From contig UQLA01000004.1 of assembly GCA_900541745.1 (NCBI GenBank), positions 1 through 64,000 on the forward strand: 64,000 nt of DNA, given 5' to 3'. The DNA is from an uncultured Collinsella sp. (lineage in GTDB: Bacteria > Actinomycetota > Coriobacteriia > Coriobacteriales > Coriobacteriaceae). The position numbers and the translations under genes are program-made. The stretch's first letter is position 1; every line of letters begins with the position of its first letter. The notes below the pieces were generated by a model. The model was given only the letters and a program-made list of their open reading frames with translations. It was not told the origin of the DNA and made no database searches. Positions 44,198 through 52,378 of this stretch are shown in pieces.

Positions 44198-45211
44198 ATG
44201 AAGCGCATCCTTCTCATCGCCACGGGCGGCACCATCGCATCGACCGAGGACGGCAACGGCCTCTCCCCCGCCTTGACCGGTGAGGAGCTCGCCCAGAGCG
44301 TCCCCGAGATCTCGGGCCTCTGCGAGCTCAACGTCGTGCAGCCCATGAACATCGACAGCACCAATATGCGCCCGAGCGACTGGATGCGTATCCGCGACGT
44401 CATCGTCGAGGGTTATGCCGACCACGACGGCTTCGTGATTCTGCACGGCACCGACACCATGAGCTACACCGCAGCAGCGCTTTCCTACCTGATTCAGGAC
44501 AGCCCCAAGCCCATCGTGCTCACCGGCTCGCAAAAGCCCATGGGCAATCCCTTTACCGACGCCAAGCTCAACCTGTACCAGAGCCTGCTCTATGCGCTCG
44601 ACGAGCACTCGCACGACGTCTCGATCGTGTTTGGCGGCGTCGCCATTGCCGGCACGCGCGCCCGCAAGCAGCGCACCATGAGCTTTAACGCGTTCATTAG
44701 CGTAAACTATCCGCCCATTGCCTATATCCGCAACGACCGCATCGTGCGCAATGGGCTTCACGGCACGCATCAGGGCGAAAACCCGGTGCGTTTCTACGAC
44801 AGCATCGATCCGCGCGTATTTGTACTCAAGCTTACGCCCGGCGTAAACCCGGGCATCCTCGACGCCCTTGCCGATAGCTACGATGCTGTAATCCTTGAGA
44901 CCTTTGGCATTGGCGGTATCCCCGAGTTTGGTGAGTCGGGCGAGTCGTTCCAAGAGGCTATTTTCCGCTGGGTCGATTCGGGCCGCACTGTCGTTATGAC
45001 CACGCAGGTCCCCGAAGAGGGCCTCGATCTAGGCGTTTATGAGGTCGGCCGTGCTTACGCCGATCATCCGGGTATTCTGCGCGGCGACGACATGACCACC
45101 GAGACGCTCGTGGCCAAGACCATGTGGGCACTCGGCCAGTCACGCGATGCCGCCGAGATCCAGCGCCTGTTCTACAGCCAAGTCAACCACGACCGCATCC
45201 CGATGGCGTAA
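44198..45211 (+). CDS. L-asparaginase, cytoplasmic type I-like
   Basis: 337 residues. MKRILLIATGGTIASTEDGN gives the first catalytic threonine, and GFVILHGTDTMSYTAAALSY the second Thr-Asp pair. VLTGSQKPMGNPFTDAKLNL and the C-terminal LETFGIGGIPE complete the family pattern. No signal peptide is present, consistent with the cytosolic type I enzyme. It hydrolyses asparagine to aspartate and ammonia. AGGA precedes ATG 44198; the longer frame from 44126 lacks a site. Confidence 0.94.
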   Translation: MKRILLIATGGTIASTEDGNGLSPALTGEELAQSVPEISGLCELNVVQPMNIDSTNMRPSDWMRIRDVIVEGYADHDGFVILHGTDTMSYTAAALSYLIQDSPKPIVLTGSQKPMGNPFTDAKLNLYQSLLYALDEHSHDVSIVFGGVAIAGTRARKQRTMSFNAFISVNYPPIAYIRNDRIVRNGLHGTHQGENPVRFYDSIDPRVFVLKLTPGVNPGILDALADSYDAVILETFGIGGIPEFGESGESFQEAIFRWVDSGRTVVMTTQVPEEGLDLGVYEVGRAYADHPGILRGDDMTTETLVAKTMWALGQSRDAAEIQRLFYSQVNHDRIPMA

Positions 45212-45253
45212 TTCCTAAGGCAGTTCCACTTATCGCAGCCTCAAACGACAGGT

Positions 45254-45498
45254 GGTCCCCCTCGGGCCGTGCAAAAATCGGAGTATTCTGCAATTTCTCC
45301 GCCGGAGGCATAGAATCGGCCGATTGTTAGACGGACTTTTAGGGCGAAGAGGCCATCTAGTAAATATTTATTCCACATTTTTATTAAGGGTGTGGATTAG
45401 CTGCTGTCAAAAAGGCAAAGCCAGCCGCTCGAGCTACCATCTACGGCTGAACAGGTACTGAATACTCGCGATTTTGCACATCGCAACCAGGGGGACCC
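45254..45498. repeat. ~245 bp inverted-repeat element
   Basis: The left arm (45254-45292) and right arm (45456-45498) are imperfect complements sharing GTCCCCCT, GTGCAAAA and GAGTATTC in order. The ~160 bp between them is AT-richer and noncoding. Size and layout resemble the elements at 1698, 3282 and 63761, but arm sequence differs. It fills the space between the asparaginase gene and a small regulator. Confidence 0.75.
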
Positions 45499-45532
45499 GC
45501 CCAAAGAGCGTCAATTAGCAGCGGGGAACGCC

Positions 45533-45751
45533 CTATTCGATACCCTCGAGAAGCTCTGACACCGTCATGCCGAGTGCGGGTGCGATCTTAAATAGAACCT
45601 TGAGCGTGAAATTTGCCGTCCCATCTTCGATTCGGTCGAGGTAGGGTCGGCTGATTCCTGTCGCCACACAAAAATCAACCTTGGAGATACCAAGGTCCCT
45701 GCGTGTCTCTTCGACCCGCCTGCCAAGAATCTGTTTCGCACGTTCGTCCAT
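45533..45751 (-). CDS. XRE-family helix-turn-helix regulator
   Basis: 72 residues: GRRVEETRRDLGISKVDFCV, ATGISRPYLDRIEDGTANFT, LKVLFKIAPALGMTVSELLEG, a single Cro/C1-type domain. The ribosome site is weak. It faces the next gene across a perfect 24 bp palindrome, which it probably binds. Confidence 0.9.
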   Translation of the reverse strand: MDERAKQILGRRVEETRRDLGISKVDFCVATGISRPYLDRIEDGTANFTLKVLFKIAPALGMTVSELLEGIE

Positions 45752-45780
45752 GCAGCCGAGTTTGAAATGGAGCCGAACAT

Positions 45781-45804
45781 AAACGTAAACTATAGTTTAC
45801 GTTT
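45781..45804. promoter_or_regulatory. 24 bp perfect palindrome between divergent genes
   Basis: AAACGTAAACTA is followed directly by its reverse complement. It lies 29 bp upstream of the small XRE gene and 23 bp upstream of the rightward gene, so one bound dimer could control both. Confidence 0.82.
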
Positions 45805-45827
45805 TGCCGAATACACAGGAGTTTTCT

Positions 45828-46217
45828 ATGTCGGGTTCTTCGGTCCGCATGTACCGAGCCACGCTTCGCACAAACAGCGCACCGCCCAAGCTCGTCGTCG
45901 TTGAAGCAGAATGCCTTTCGCCCGATGAGCGCACAGCATTTGCATTGCTATCAAGTCGCGTCGCCGCCGTTCTGGTCCCTTGCCCGGCGCAAGGTGAACT
46001 TGCCATCCAATGCCAAGCGCACAGCTGCTCGCTCAAGCAGGCTGCCGTAATCGCAACCAGCCAACGAGGTCTGCCCCTTCTCCTGGAAGCCGGTATCGCA
46101 CTTGCCCTTCGCGGCGCCGGATACGAAAACGAGGCCGCCGCCGACATGGTCTTTAAACCACGATCGAGCGGCGGCCTCGCAGCAGCCATTGAATATGTGT
46201 GCAGGCTCGTTGCCTAA
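45828..46217 (+). CDS. Hypothetical protein paired with an XRE regulator
   Basis: 129 residues, not recognised. AGGAG 6 nt before ATG 45828 sets the start (MSGSSVRMYRATLRTNSAPP). There are no TM segments. The centre holds ALLSSRVAAVLVPCPAQGEL and QCQAHSCSLKQAAVIATSQRG, followed by LPLLLEAGIALALRGAGYENEAAADM. The last part (SSGGLAAAIEYVCRL) resembles the ImmA/toxin-partner scale but no catalytic motif is visible. Its divergent XRE partner and shared palindrome suggest a two-gene regulatory or toxin-antitoxin-like unit (inference). Confidence 0.65.
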   Translation: MSGSSVRMYRATLRTNSAPPKLVVVEAECLSPDERTAFALLSSRVAAVLVPCPAQGELAIQCQAHSCSLKQAAVIATSQRGLPLLLEAGIALALRGAGYENEAAADMVFKPRSSGGLAAAIEYVCRLVA

Positions 46218-46226
46218 AAGGACAAG

Positions 46227-46610
46227 CTAGAAACCAAAGCCAAAGCCCGTTCCAGTAATCGCCGAATACATAAAGTAGACGTTGATTACATTGAGGAACA
46301 CGCCCGTGATGCAGCCGTTGCGCAGGTAGCGCTCGCACGCAAGACGTGCCATCACAGCGGAGTCCTCGTTGTTCTTTGCCTGGCGTCCCGCCGTAAAGTA
46401 CGTCGCCACGCTCAGCAGCAGGTTGAGCACCGGCAGTGCCAGCAGCTCGTAGCTCTTACCCCAGCGCGTCACCTCGCCGGCTGCGTTAAACTTCGTTGCC
46501 ACCTCGGGGCCAATGTTGGGGATAACACACGCTGCAACCACCAGCGGAATCACCGCAAGTACGAGCAGCGCAATACCCATGTAGCCAGCTTTTTTGCCAT
46601 ATTTAAACAT
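46227..46610 (-). CDS. DUF1648/SdpI-like membrane protein
   Basis: 127 residues with three TM segments. After the first (GIALLVLAVIPLVVAACVIP), the DUF1648 signature NIGPEVATKFNAAGEVTRWGKSYELLALPVLN appears, then a second and third TM stretch. Full SdpI is longer; this is a short member. It follows the ychF gene by 12 nt on the same strand and is probably cotranscribed. SdpI-type proteins protect against or sense toxins; the role here is unknown. Confidence 0.82.
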   Translation of the reverse strand: MFKYGKKAGYMGIALLVLAVIPLVVAACVIPNIGPEVATKFNAAGEVTRWGKSYELLALPVLNLLLSVATYFTAGRQAKNNEDSAVMARLACERYLRNGCITGVFLNVINVYFMYSAITGTGFGFGF

Positions 46611-46621
46611 ATGCGTCGTCC

Positions 46622-47698
46622 TTACACGTTAAAGCGGAAGTGCACGACGTCGCCATCGGCCATGACATAGTCCTTGCCCTCAATACGCAGCTTGCCGGCG
46701 GCCTTGGCGCCCTGCTCGCCGCCGAGCTCGATGTAGTCGTCGTAGCCAATGACCTCGGCCTTAATAAAGCCGCGCTCAAAATCGGTGTGGATGACGCCGG
46801 CGGCCTGCGGGGCGGTCGCGCCCTGACGAACCGTCCAGGCCTTGACCTCCATCTCGCCGGCCGTAAAGAACGACTGCAGACCGAGCAGCTTATAGGCCGC
46901 CTGCGCGAGCACGTCCAGACCGGGCTGCTCCAAGCCCAGGCTCTCCAGGTAGTCGGCGGCATCCTCGGGATCGAGCTCGGAAAGCTCGGCCTCGATCTTG
47001 GCGCAGATGGGCAGCGGCTTGACGCCGTCGATGGGCGCCAGGTCGTCGTTGAGCATATCCTCGTCCACGTTGGCCACATACAGGATGGGCTTCATAGTGA
47101 GCAGGAACAGACCCTTGGCGGCAGCACGCTCCTCGTCGGTCATCTCCATGGATGCGGCGCGCTTGCCCTCGTTGAGCCAGGCAAGCAGGCGCTTGGCCAC
47201 CTCGAACTTAGGCATGAGCTCCTTGTCGCGCTTGGCCTCCTTCTCGAGCTTGGGCAGCTGCTTCTCGAGCGTGCCCATGTCGGCCAGGATGAGCTCGGTC
47301 ATGATGGTATCGGCGTCACCGGCGGGGTCGACGAACTCGCCCGTGCGGCCCACCTCACGCATGACGTTGGGATCCTTAAAGTAGCGCACGACCTCACAGA
47401 TAGCGTCTGTCTCTCGAATGTTGGCCAAGAACTGGTTGCCCAGGCCCTCGCCCTCGTTAGCGCCCTTCACCAGACCTGCGATGTCGACAAACTCGACCGT
47501 CGCCGGCACAATGCGGCCGGGGTTTACGATGTCGGCGAGCTTTTGCAGGCGGCTATCGGGCACATCGACGATACCCACGTTGGGGTCGATCGTGGCAAAC
47601 GGGTAGTTGGCGGCAAGGCCGGTCTTTTTGGTAAGCGCGGTGAACAGCGTCGACTTGCCCACGTTGGGCAGGCCCACGATACCGATGGAAAGGGACAC
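46622..47698 (-). CDS. ychF: Ribosome-binding ATPase YchF
   Basis: 358 residues. The start is GTG 47698 (MSLSIGIVGLPNVGKSTLF) with AAAGGAG 5 nt upstream, which matches the universal YchF N-terminus; the ATG 12 codons earlier and the 449-codon frame are rejected. P-loop GLPNVGKST, switch region FVDIAGLVKGANEGEGLGNQFL, the NVDED motif that replaces NKxD and gives ATP preference, and a C-terminal TGS-like domain (GVIHTDFERGFIKAEVIGYDD). It is a conserved translation-associated factor. Confidence 0.97.
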   Translation of the reverse strand: MSLSIGIVGLPNVGKSTLFTALTKKTGLAANYPFATIDPNVGIVDVPDSRLQKLADIVNPGRIVPATVEFVDIAGLVKGANEGEGLGNQFLANIRETDAICEVVRYFKDPNVMREVGRTGEFVDPAGDADTIMTELILADMGTLEKQLPKLEKEAKRDKELMPKFEVAKRLLAWLNEGKRAASMEMTDEERAAAKGLFLLTMKPILYVANVDEDMLNDDLAPIDGVKPLPICAKIEAELSELDPEDAADYLESLGLEQPGLDVLAQAAYKLLGLQSFFTAGEMEVKAWTVRQGATAPQAAGVIHTDFERGFIKAEVIGYDDYIELGGEQGAKAAGKLRIEGKDYVMADGDVVHFRFNV

Positions 47699-47825
47699 GA
47701 CAGCTCCTTTTGGTACAGGTACTTCAAACTTCATAAGTATAGCGCCGCCGCAGCATCCGGGCGAATCCGGACACCGCGGCGGCGCAAATGAAGCAGAGAT
47801 GCGTGAGAGTTCTAGACAGTAGTCC

Positions 47826-49169
47826 TTACTTAAGCTCAGGCCAGAAATCCTTGTTGGCCTCGATGAGCTCGTCCAGGATCTGCTTAGCAACGCTTGCCGA
47901 AGGAATGGTCTTGGAGAGCGTGAGCGCCTGCCAGAGCTTCTGGTAGCTGCCCTCGACCCAAGCCTGGACAACGAGCTTCTCGACGGAAACCTGCTGCTCC
48001 ATCAGGCCCTTCTGGAACTGCGGGATCGGGCCCTGGCAAATCTTCTCAAAGCCGTTGGAACCGACGATGCAAGGCACCTCGACCATGGCCGTCGGGTCGA
48101 AGTTGGGCACAGCACCATCGTTGGGGACGATCAGCAGGAAGCGCTCGAGCGTGTTCTCGGCCAGCGCGCAGGCAAGGTCGACGATGTAGTTGGCGTGTAC
48201 GTCGGGCTCAAAGCCGCCGTCCTTGGCAGTACCCTTGGCGATGATGTCGCGGCAAGCGCCAAAGACCTTCTTCTCGCGGCCGTCCATAACCTCATTGGCG
48301 CGAGTGTAGTTGGGGTCAGACGTCTCGACAACATAGTCCGGGTACAGGTAGTACTTGAGGTAGGTGTTGGGAATCGTCTCGGGATCGACAGCATAGACAT
48401 CTTTGGCCTTGTCGAAGGTGTGAATCCAGCTCTCCTCGACGTGCTGCTCCTTACCGGCCTCGTGCTCAATGCCGTCCAAGTAGCCGTTCTTTGCCATGTG
48501 CTCCTTGATCTGCGGCATGAGGTCGTTGCCATCCTTGTCGTAGATCTTGCTCCACCAACCAAAGTGGTTGAGGCCGTAGTAGCTGTACTGCAGCTCGCGA
48601 CGATCCTTGATGCCGCACATACGGCTCATCTTATCCATAAGGTCGATCGGCATGTCGCAGATGTTGATGATGCGGCTGTTGGGGCGCAGCACGCGGCAGG
48701 CCTCGGCGACGATGGCCGCGGGGTTGGAGTAGTTGAGCATCCAGGCGTTGGGGCTGTACTTCTCCATGTAGTCGAGGATCTCGATGACACCACCGATGGA
48801 GCGCATGCCGTAGGCGATACCGCCGGCACCGCAGGTCTCTTGGCCAACGCAGCCGTACTTGAGAGGAATCTTCTCGTCGAGCTCACGCATAGCGTACAGG
48901 CCAACGCGGATGTGAGCGAGAACGAAGTCAGTACCGGTAAAAGCGGTCTCGGGGTCGGTGGTGTAGCTAAACTCAACCTCGGGGGCGTTCTCGTGGAAGT
49001 AGATCTCGCAGGCCTTGGCCACGGTCTCTTGGCGCTCGGCGTTGTTGTCGTAGAAGGTCACCTTGTTGACCGGGAAGCGGTCGCGCTCCTCAAGCAGCAT
49101 CAGAGCGATGCCCGGGGTGAAGGTAGAGCCACCGCCGGCAATGGTCACGGCATAGTTCTTCTTGGACAT
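47826..49169 (-). CDS. 6-phospho-alpha-glucosidase, GH4
   Basis: 447 residues of glycoside hydrolase family 4, which uses NAD and Mn(II). The NAD-binding start is YAVTIAGGGSTFTPGIALMLL. QETCGAGGIAYGMRSIGG, MLNYSNPAAIVAEA, NICDMPI (the metal-binding cysteine) and YYGLNHFGWW are family motifs. It cleaves phosphorylated alpha-glucosides such as maltose-6-phosphate imported by the PTS gene just upstream. GAGGAGG precedes the start. Same operon direction as the PTS, 156 bp away, with a hairpin in between. Confidence 0.95.
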   Translation of the reverse strand: MSKKNYAVTIAGGGSTFTPGIALMLLEERDRFPVNKVTFYDNNAERQETVAKACEIYFHENAPEVEFSYTTDPETAFTGTDFVLAHIRVGLYAMRELDEKIPLKYGCVGQETCGAGGIAYGMRSIGGVIEILDYMEKYSPNAWMLNYSNPAAIVAEACRVLRPNSRIINICDMPIDLMDKMSRMCGIKDRRELQYSYYGLNHFGWWSKIYDKDGNDLMPQIKEHMAKNGYLDGIEHEAGKEQHVEESWIHTFDKAKDVYAVDPETIPNTYLKYYLYPDYVVETSDPNYTRANEVMDGREKKVFGACRDIIAKGTAKDGGFEPDVHANYIVDLACALAENTLERFLLIVPNDGAVPNFDPTAMVEVPCIVGSNGFEKICQGPIPQFQKGLMEQQVSVEKLVVQAWVEGSYQKLWQALTLSKTIPSASVAKQILDELIEANKDFWPELK

Positions 49170-49270
49170 GATGTCCTCCTCATTCTGGCCGCTTGCTCAA
49201 TCCATCCCCGCACGCGGCCTTGCGCGGTTTGGAATTGTTACCTAGAAGTTGAGTTTTTTATCTCTAGAAT

Positions 49271-49304
49271 CGGCCTTGCAGTGCATACCGGCTCTGCAAG
49301 GCCG
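49271..49304 (-). terminator. Hairpin between PTS and GH4 genes
   Basis: CGGCCTTGCA and TGCAAGGCCG flank a 14 nt loop. It lacks a strong T-run, so it may be a partial stop or an mRNA processing/stabilising structure setting different levels of the two products. Confidence 0.65.
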
Positions 49305-49325
49305 GTTGTTTCGATGGACGATGGT

Positions 49326-50930
49326 TTACAGAAGACTCTCGAACTTCAGAAGACTCTCGAACTTCTCGCGAACCTGCGGGACGGTAAGGCCGATGATGAC
49401 CTGGATTGACTGACCTTGGACCACCAAGCCATGCGTACCGATCGCCTTGAAGGAAGCCTCGGGTGCAACGACGCCCTTGTCCTTGACGTTAACGCGCAGA
49501 CGGGTAGCGCAGTTCGTTACATCGATGATGTTATCCGCGCCACCGAGCAGATCGAGGATGTTCTCGGCAAGCACCAAGCGCTCATCATCTTTACTCTGGG
49601 CGACCGTTTTGCCAGCACCGCCCTGCTTTTGCTTGTAGTCGGCCTTGGACTTGAGCTCGACCTCAACATCGTCATCCTCGCGACCGGGGGTCTTAAAGTC
49701 GAACTTGACGATCAGGAAACGGAAGACCACGACCCAAAGAGCGGTAAAGCACAGACCGACAAGGATGGAGATGGCGTACTGCAGACCGTGTGCGGCCCAA
49801 AGGGGCAGCCAGTCCCACGAGAGCATCGAGATGATGCCGCCGTCGAAGATGCCCACGACGCCAAGGAGGTTTTGAGCCATGCAGCCGAGCGCTCCGAGCA
49901 CGCAGTGGACGACGAACAGGCCGGGCGCAATGAACAGGAAGGTAAAGTCAAGCGGCTCGGTGATACCGCAAAGCATAGCGGTAAGGGTGACCGGGATCAG
50001 CAGAGCCTTGACGCGCTGCTTGCGCTCGGGTTTGGCGGTCATATAAAACGCAATGGCGACGCCAAGCGAGCCGAAGACCTTAGTCCAACCAGGGCAGGTA
50101 TAGGCAGCCCAGGGTGCGGCATCCTTAAGAGCAATGCTCGGATCGGCAGCCAGTTGGGGCAGGATGTTGGCCCAAGCAGCAAAGATGCCGCCGTTGACCG
50201 CCGCGTTGTCGTAATAGAACGGCGTATAGATAAAGTGGTGCAGGCCTGTAGGGATCAGCACGCGCTCGAAGAAAGCAAAGACACCCACGCCAAACGTACC
50301 GGCAGAAAGGATGAATCCCTGGAAGGCGGAGATAGCAGCCTGAACATGCGGCCACACCAGGCAGGCGATAAGAGCGACCGGAACCATAACGAAGAAACCG
50401 ATCATATAGATGAACACGGAACCCGAGAACACGCCCAACCACTCGGGGAGCTCGGTGTCGAAGAACTTATTATGCAGCATCGTGGCGATACCAGAGATAA
50501 TGAGCGCGCCCATGATGCCCATATCAAGCGTTTTGATGCTTGCGATAGTGGCAAGACCAGTACCGCTGCCCGCCTCGACAGAGTAGTCGACCCCAAAGAC
50601 AGGGCCCCACTGCCCCAAGATTGTGCTTACAAAGTAGTTGAAGGTAAGGTAGATGGCCAAAGCCTCCATGCAGCAGCGAGCGTTCTGCTTGTTCGCGAGC
50701 GAGATTGGCAACGCTACGCAAAACAGCAACGGCATCTGGTTAAAGAGCGTCCAACCACCCTGGAGCAGCACATTCCAGCAATCAAACCAAAGATGGCCCG
50801 CAGTGGCCATCTCGCCAAAGATCGCCTCGGTGGTAAACAACGTACCCAGGCCAACGACAATTCCGGAAAATGCGAAAAGAATTGCAGGCGTGTACATTGC
50901 ACCGCCGAAACGTTGTATCTTTTGCATCAT
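49326..50930 (-). CDS. Alpha-glucoside PTS transporter, EIICB
   Basis: 534 residues. The ~420-residue EIIC domain has ten or so TM helices, with GLHHFIYTPFYYDNAAVNGG and LCGITEPLDFTFLFIAPGL. A charged linker follows (DDDVEVELKSKADYKQKQ), then EIIB with the phospho-cysteine in DVTNCATRLRVNVKD. It imports and phosphorylates alpha-glucosides for the GH4 enzyme; no EIIA is attached. The start at MMQK follows GGGGGA by 9 nt. The C-terminus carries an 18 bp tandem duplication that repeats KFESLL. It is divergent from the dehydrogenase/GntR genes. Confidence 0.94.
   Translation of the reverse strand: MMQKIQRFGGAMYTPAILFAFSGIVVGLGTLFTTEAIFGEMATAGHLWFDCWNVLLQGGWTLFNQMPLLFCVALPISLANKQNARCCMEALAIYLTFNYFVSTILGQWGPVFGVDYSVEAGSGTGLATIASIKTLDMGIMGALIISGIATMLHNKFFDTELPEWLGVFSGSVFIYMIGFFVMVPVALIACLVWPHVQAAISAFQGFILSAGTFGVGVFAFFERVLIPTGLHHFIYTPFYYDNAAVNGGIFAAWANILPQLAADPSIALKDAAPWAAYTCPGWTKVFGSLGVAIAFYMTAKPERKQRVKALLIPVTLTAMLCGITEPLDFTFLFIAPGLFVVHCVLGALGCMAQNLLGVVGIFDGGIISMLSWDWLPLWAAHGLQYAISILVGLCFTALWVVVFRFLIVKFDFKTPGREDDDVEVELKSKADYKQKQGGAGKTVAQSKDDERLVLAENILDLLGGADNIIDVTNCATRLRVNVKDKGVVAPEASFKAIGTHGLVVQGQSIQVIIGLTVPQVREKFESLLKFESLL
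49329..49364 (-). repeat. 18 bp tandem duplication at the 3' end of the PTS gene
   Basis: CAGAAGACTCTCGAACTT occurs twice in a row, adding six residues (KFESLL) in frame just before the stop. Confidence 0.9.
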
Positions 50931-51080
50931 GACGGGGAATCCCCCTCTCTTCATTCGGAGCGACTGCGGTTTTGGCTTCACTCGAGACCGCAGACGCGCC
51001 GTTTGCGTGTACCTCGTGCAATTGGACGGGTGGGCCCGTGTCCCCGGCTTCTTGCGCTTCTATTTTTATCATATCACTTA

Positions 51081-51093
51081 TCTAGACAAGTTG
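51081..51093 (-). promoter_or_regulatory. Operator site 1 (GntR/UTRA type) before the PTS gene
   Basis: TCTAGACAAGTTG on the plus strand is an exact inverted copy of the site at 51205. On the minus strand it overlaps a likely PTS promoter whose -10 candidate is TATGAT (51068-51073). TTGTCTAGA-like sites suit TreR-type repressors. Confidence 0.68.
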
Positions 51094-51204
51094 ATACGGT
51101 TTCTATGTTCGGTCAGCGGTCGATTATTGGCCGTAAACGGTATAAGTCCAGTATTTTGCCTGCTAAATCTAACATAGCTTATGGCCGCAAAATAAATTTC
51201 TTTT

Positions 51205-51251
51205 CAACTTGTCTAGATGTGCTTGTCTATACCTGTAGACATGCCTATACT
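51205..51251 (+). promoter_or_regulatory. Operators and promoter of the dehydrogenase gene
   Basis: CAACTTGTCTAGA (51205-51217) is followed by the dyad TGTCTA-TACCTG-TAGACA (51224-51241). The promoter TTGTCT (51223-51228), 17 nt, TATACT (51246-51251) overlaps the dyad, so binding would block RNA polymerase. The GntR/UTRA regulator two genes along is the likely ligand. Confidence 0.75.
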
Positions 51252-51287
51252 TCATTACAATATTCACCGCCACGTTAAGGAGTCACC

Positions 51288-52313
51288 ATGAAAAGCGCGG
51301 TCTTCTATGGAAAGCACGACCTCAGAGTCGAGGAATCGGCAAAGCCGGCCGTGGGCAAGCGCGACGTTCTGATCAACGTCAAAGCTTGCGGCGTCTGCGG
51401 CACCGACGTGCATATCTATGAAGGCGACAAGGGCGCGGCCGACGTTACCCCGCCCACGATCCTTGGTCATGAGTTCGCGGGCGTTGTCGAGGCCGTGGGC
51501 AGCGACGTCGCTGGCTTTAAACCGGGCGATCGCGTGTGCATCGACCCAAACCATCCCTGCGGCTGCTGCGAACCCTGCCGCGACGGAATCAACCACTACT
51601 GCGAGCATATGACCGGTTACGGCACCACCGTTAACGGCGGCTTTGCCGAGTACTGCTCCGTCGATATGCAGCAAGTCTACAAGTTGGGCGATCACACCAG
51701 CTTTGAGCAGGGTGCTATGACCGAGCCCGTCGCCTGCTGCCTGCACGGCATCGATATGTGCAACATCAAGCCCGGCAGCACAGTTGTTGTTATCGGCGGT
51801 GGCATGATCGGCCTGCTCATGATGCAGCTTGCTAAAAACGCCGGCGCCACCAAGGTTGTCTTGCTCGAGCCTGTCGAAGGCAAGCGCGAGGTTGCGCTCA
51901 AACTCGGCGCCGACCTGGCAATTGATTCCATCCACGAGGACGTCCCGGCCCGCCTGAAGCAGGAGGGCGTCGGCAACGTCGATGTCGTTATCGAGTGCGT
52001 TGGCAAGCCCGTCACCATCGAGCAGGCCATCCAGATCGCCGGCCACAAGGCTACGGTCATGATGTTCGGCCTCACCAAGCCCGATGAGACAATCACCGTC
52101 AAGCCCTTCGAGGTCTTCCAGAAGGAGCTCGTGCTTACCTCGTCCTACATCAACCCTTATACGCAGCGTCGCGCGCTCGAGCTCATCGACTCTGGCAGGC
52201 TCGACGTATCCTCGATGGTCGCCAAGGTGGCTTCCCTCGACGAACTCGGCGCCATCCTGTCAGACCCAGCTCTGCGTGCCATGGGTAAATATATAATCGA
52301 CCCCAGCAAGTAA
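51288..52313 (+). CDS. Zinc-dependent medium-chain alcohol/polyol dehydrogenase
   Basis: 341 residues of the sorbitol/threonine dehydrogenase group. Catalytic zinc ligands are in CGVCGTDVHIYEG and GHEFAGVVEAVG; the structural-zinc cysteines are in CGCCEPCRDGINHYC. The nucleotide site is VVVIGGGMIGLLMMQLAKNAGA. It oxidises a sugar alcohol or similar with NAD. AAGGAG 5 nt before the ATG. It precedes the GntR regulator by 65 bp and is divergent from the PTS gene. The presence of the pair of operators suggests it is part of the same sugar response. Confidence 0.93.
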   Translation: MKSAVFYGKHDLRVEESAKPAVGKRDVLINVKACGVCGTDVHIYEGDKGAADVTPPTILGHEFAGVVEAVGSDVAGFKPGDRVCIDPNHPCGCCEPCRDGINHYCEHMTGYGTTVNGGFAEYCSVDMQQVYKLGDHTSFEQGAMTEPVACCLHGIDMCNIKPGSTVVVIGGGMIGLLMMQLAKNAGATKVVLLEPVEGKREVALKLGADLAIDSIHEDVPARLKQEGVGNVDVVIECVGKPVTIEQAIQIAGHKATVMMFGLTKPDETITVKPFEVFQKELVLTSSYINPYTQRRALELIDSGRLDVSSMVAKVASLDELGAILSDPALRAMGKYIIDPSK

Positions 52314-52378
52314 ATCGATCGACACCTGCGCGAGCAGTCCTCATCCACCGCTCGCGCACTCAGCTCTAGGAGACCGTC

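Noticed and set aside
45254..45498. Riboswitch in front of a gene
   Set aside because: The flanking genes are both pointed so that the element lies at a 3' end and not in a leader.
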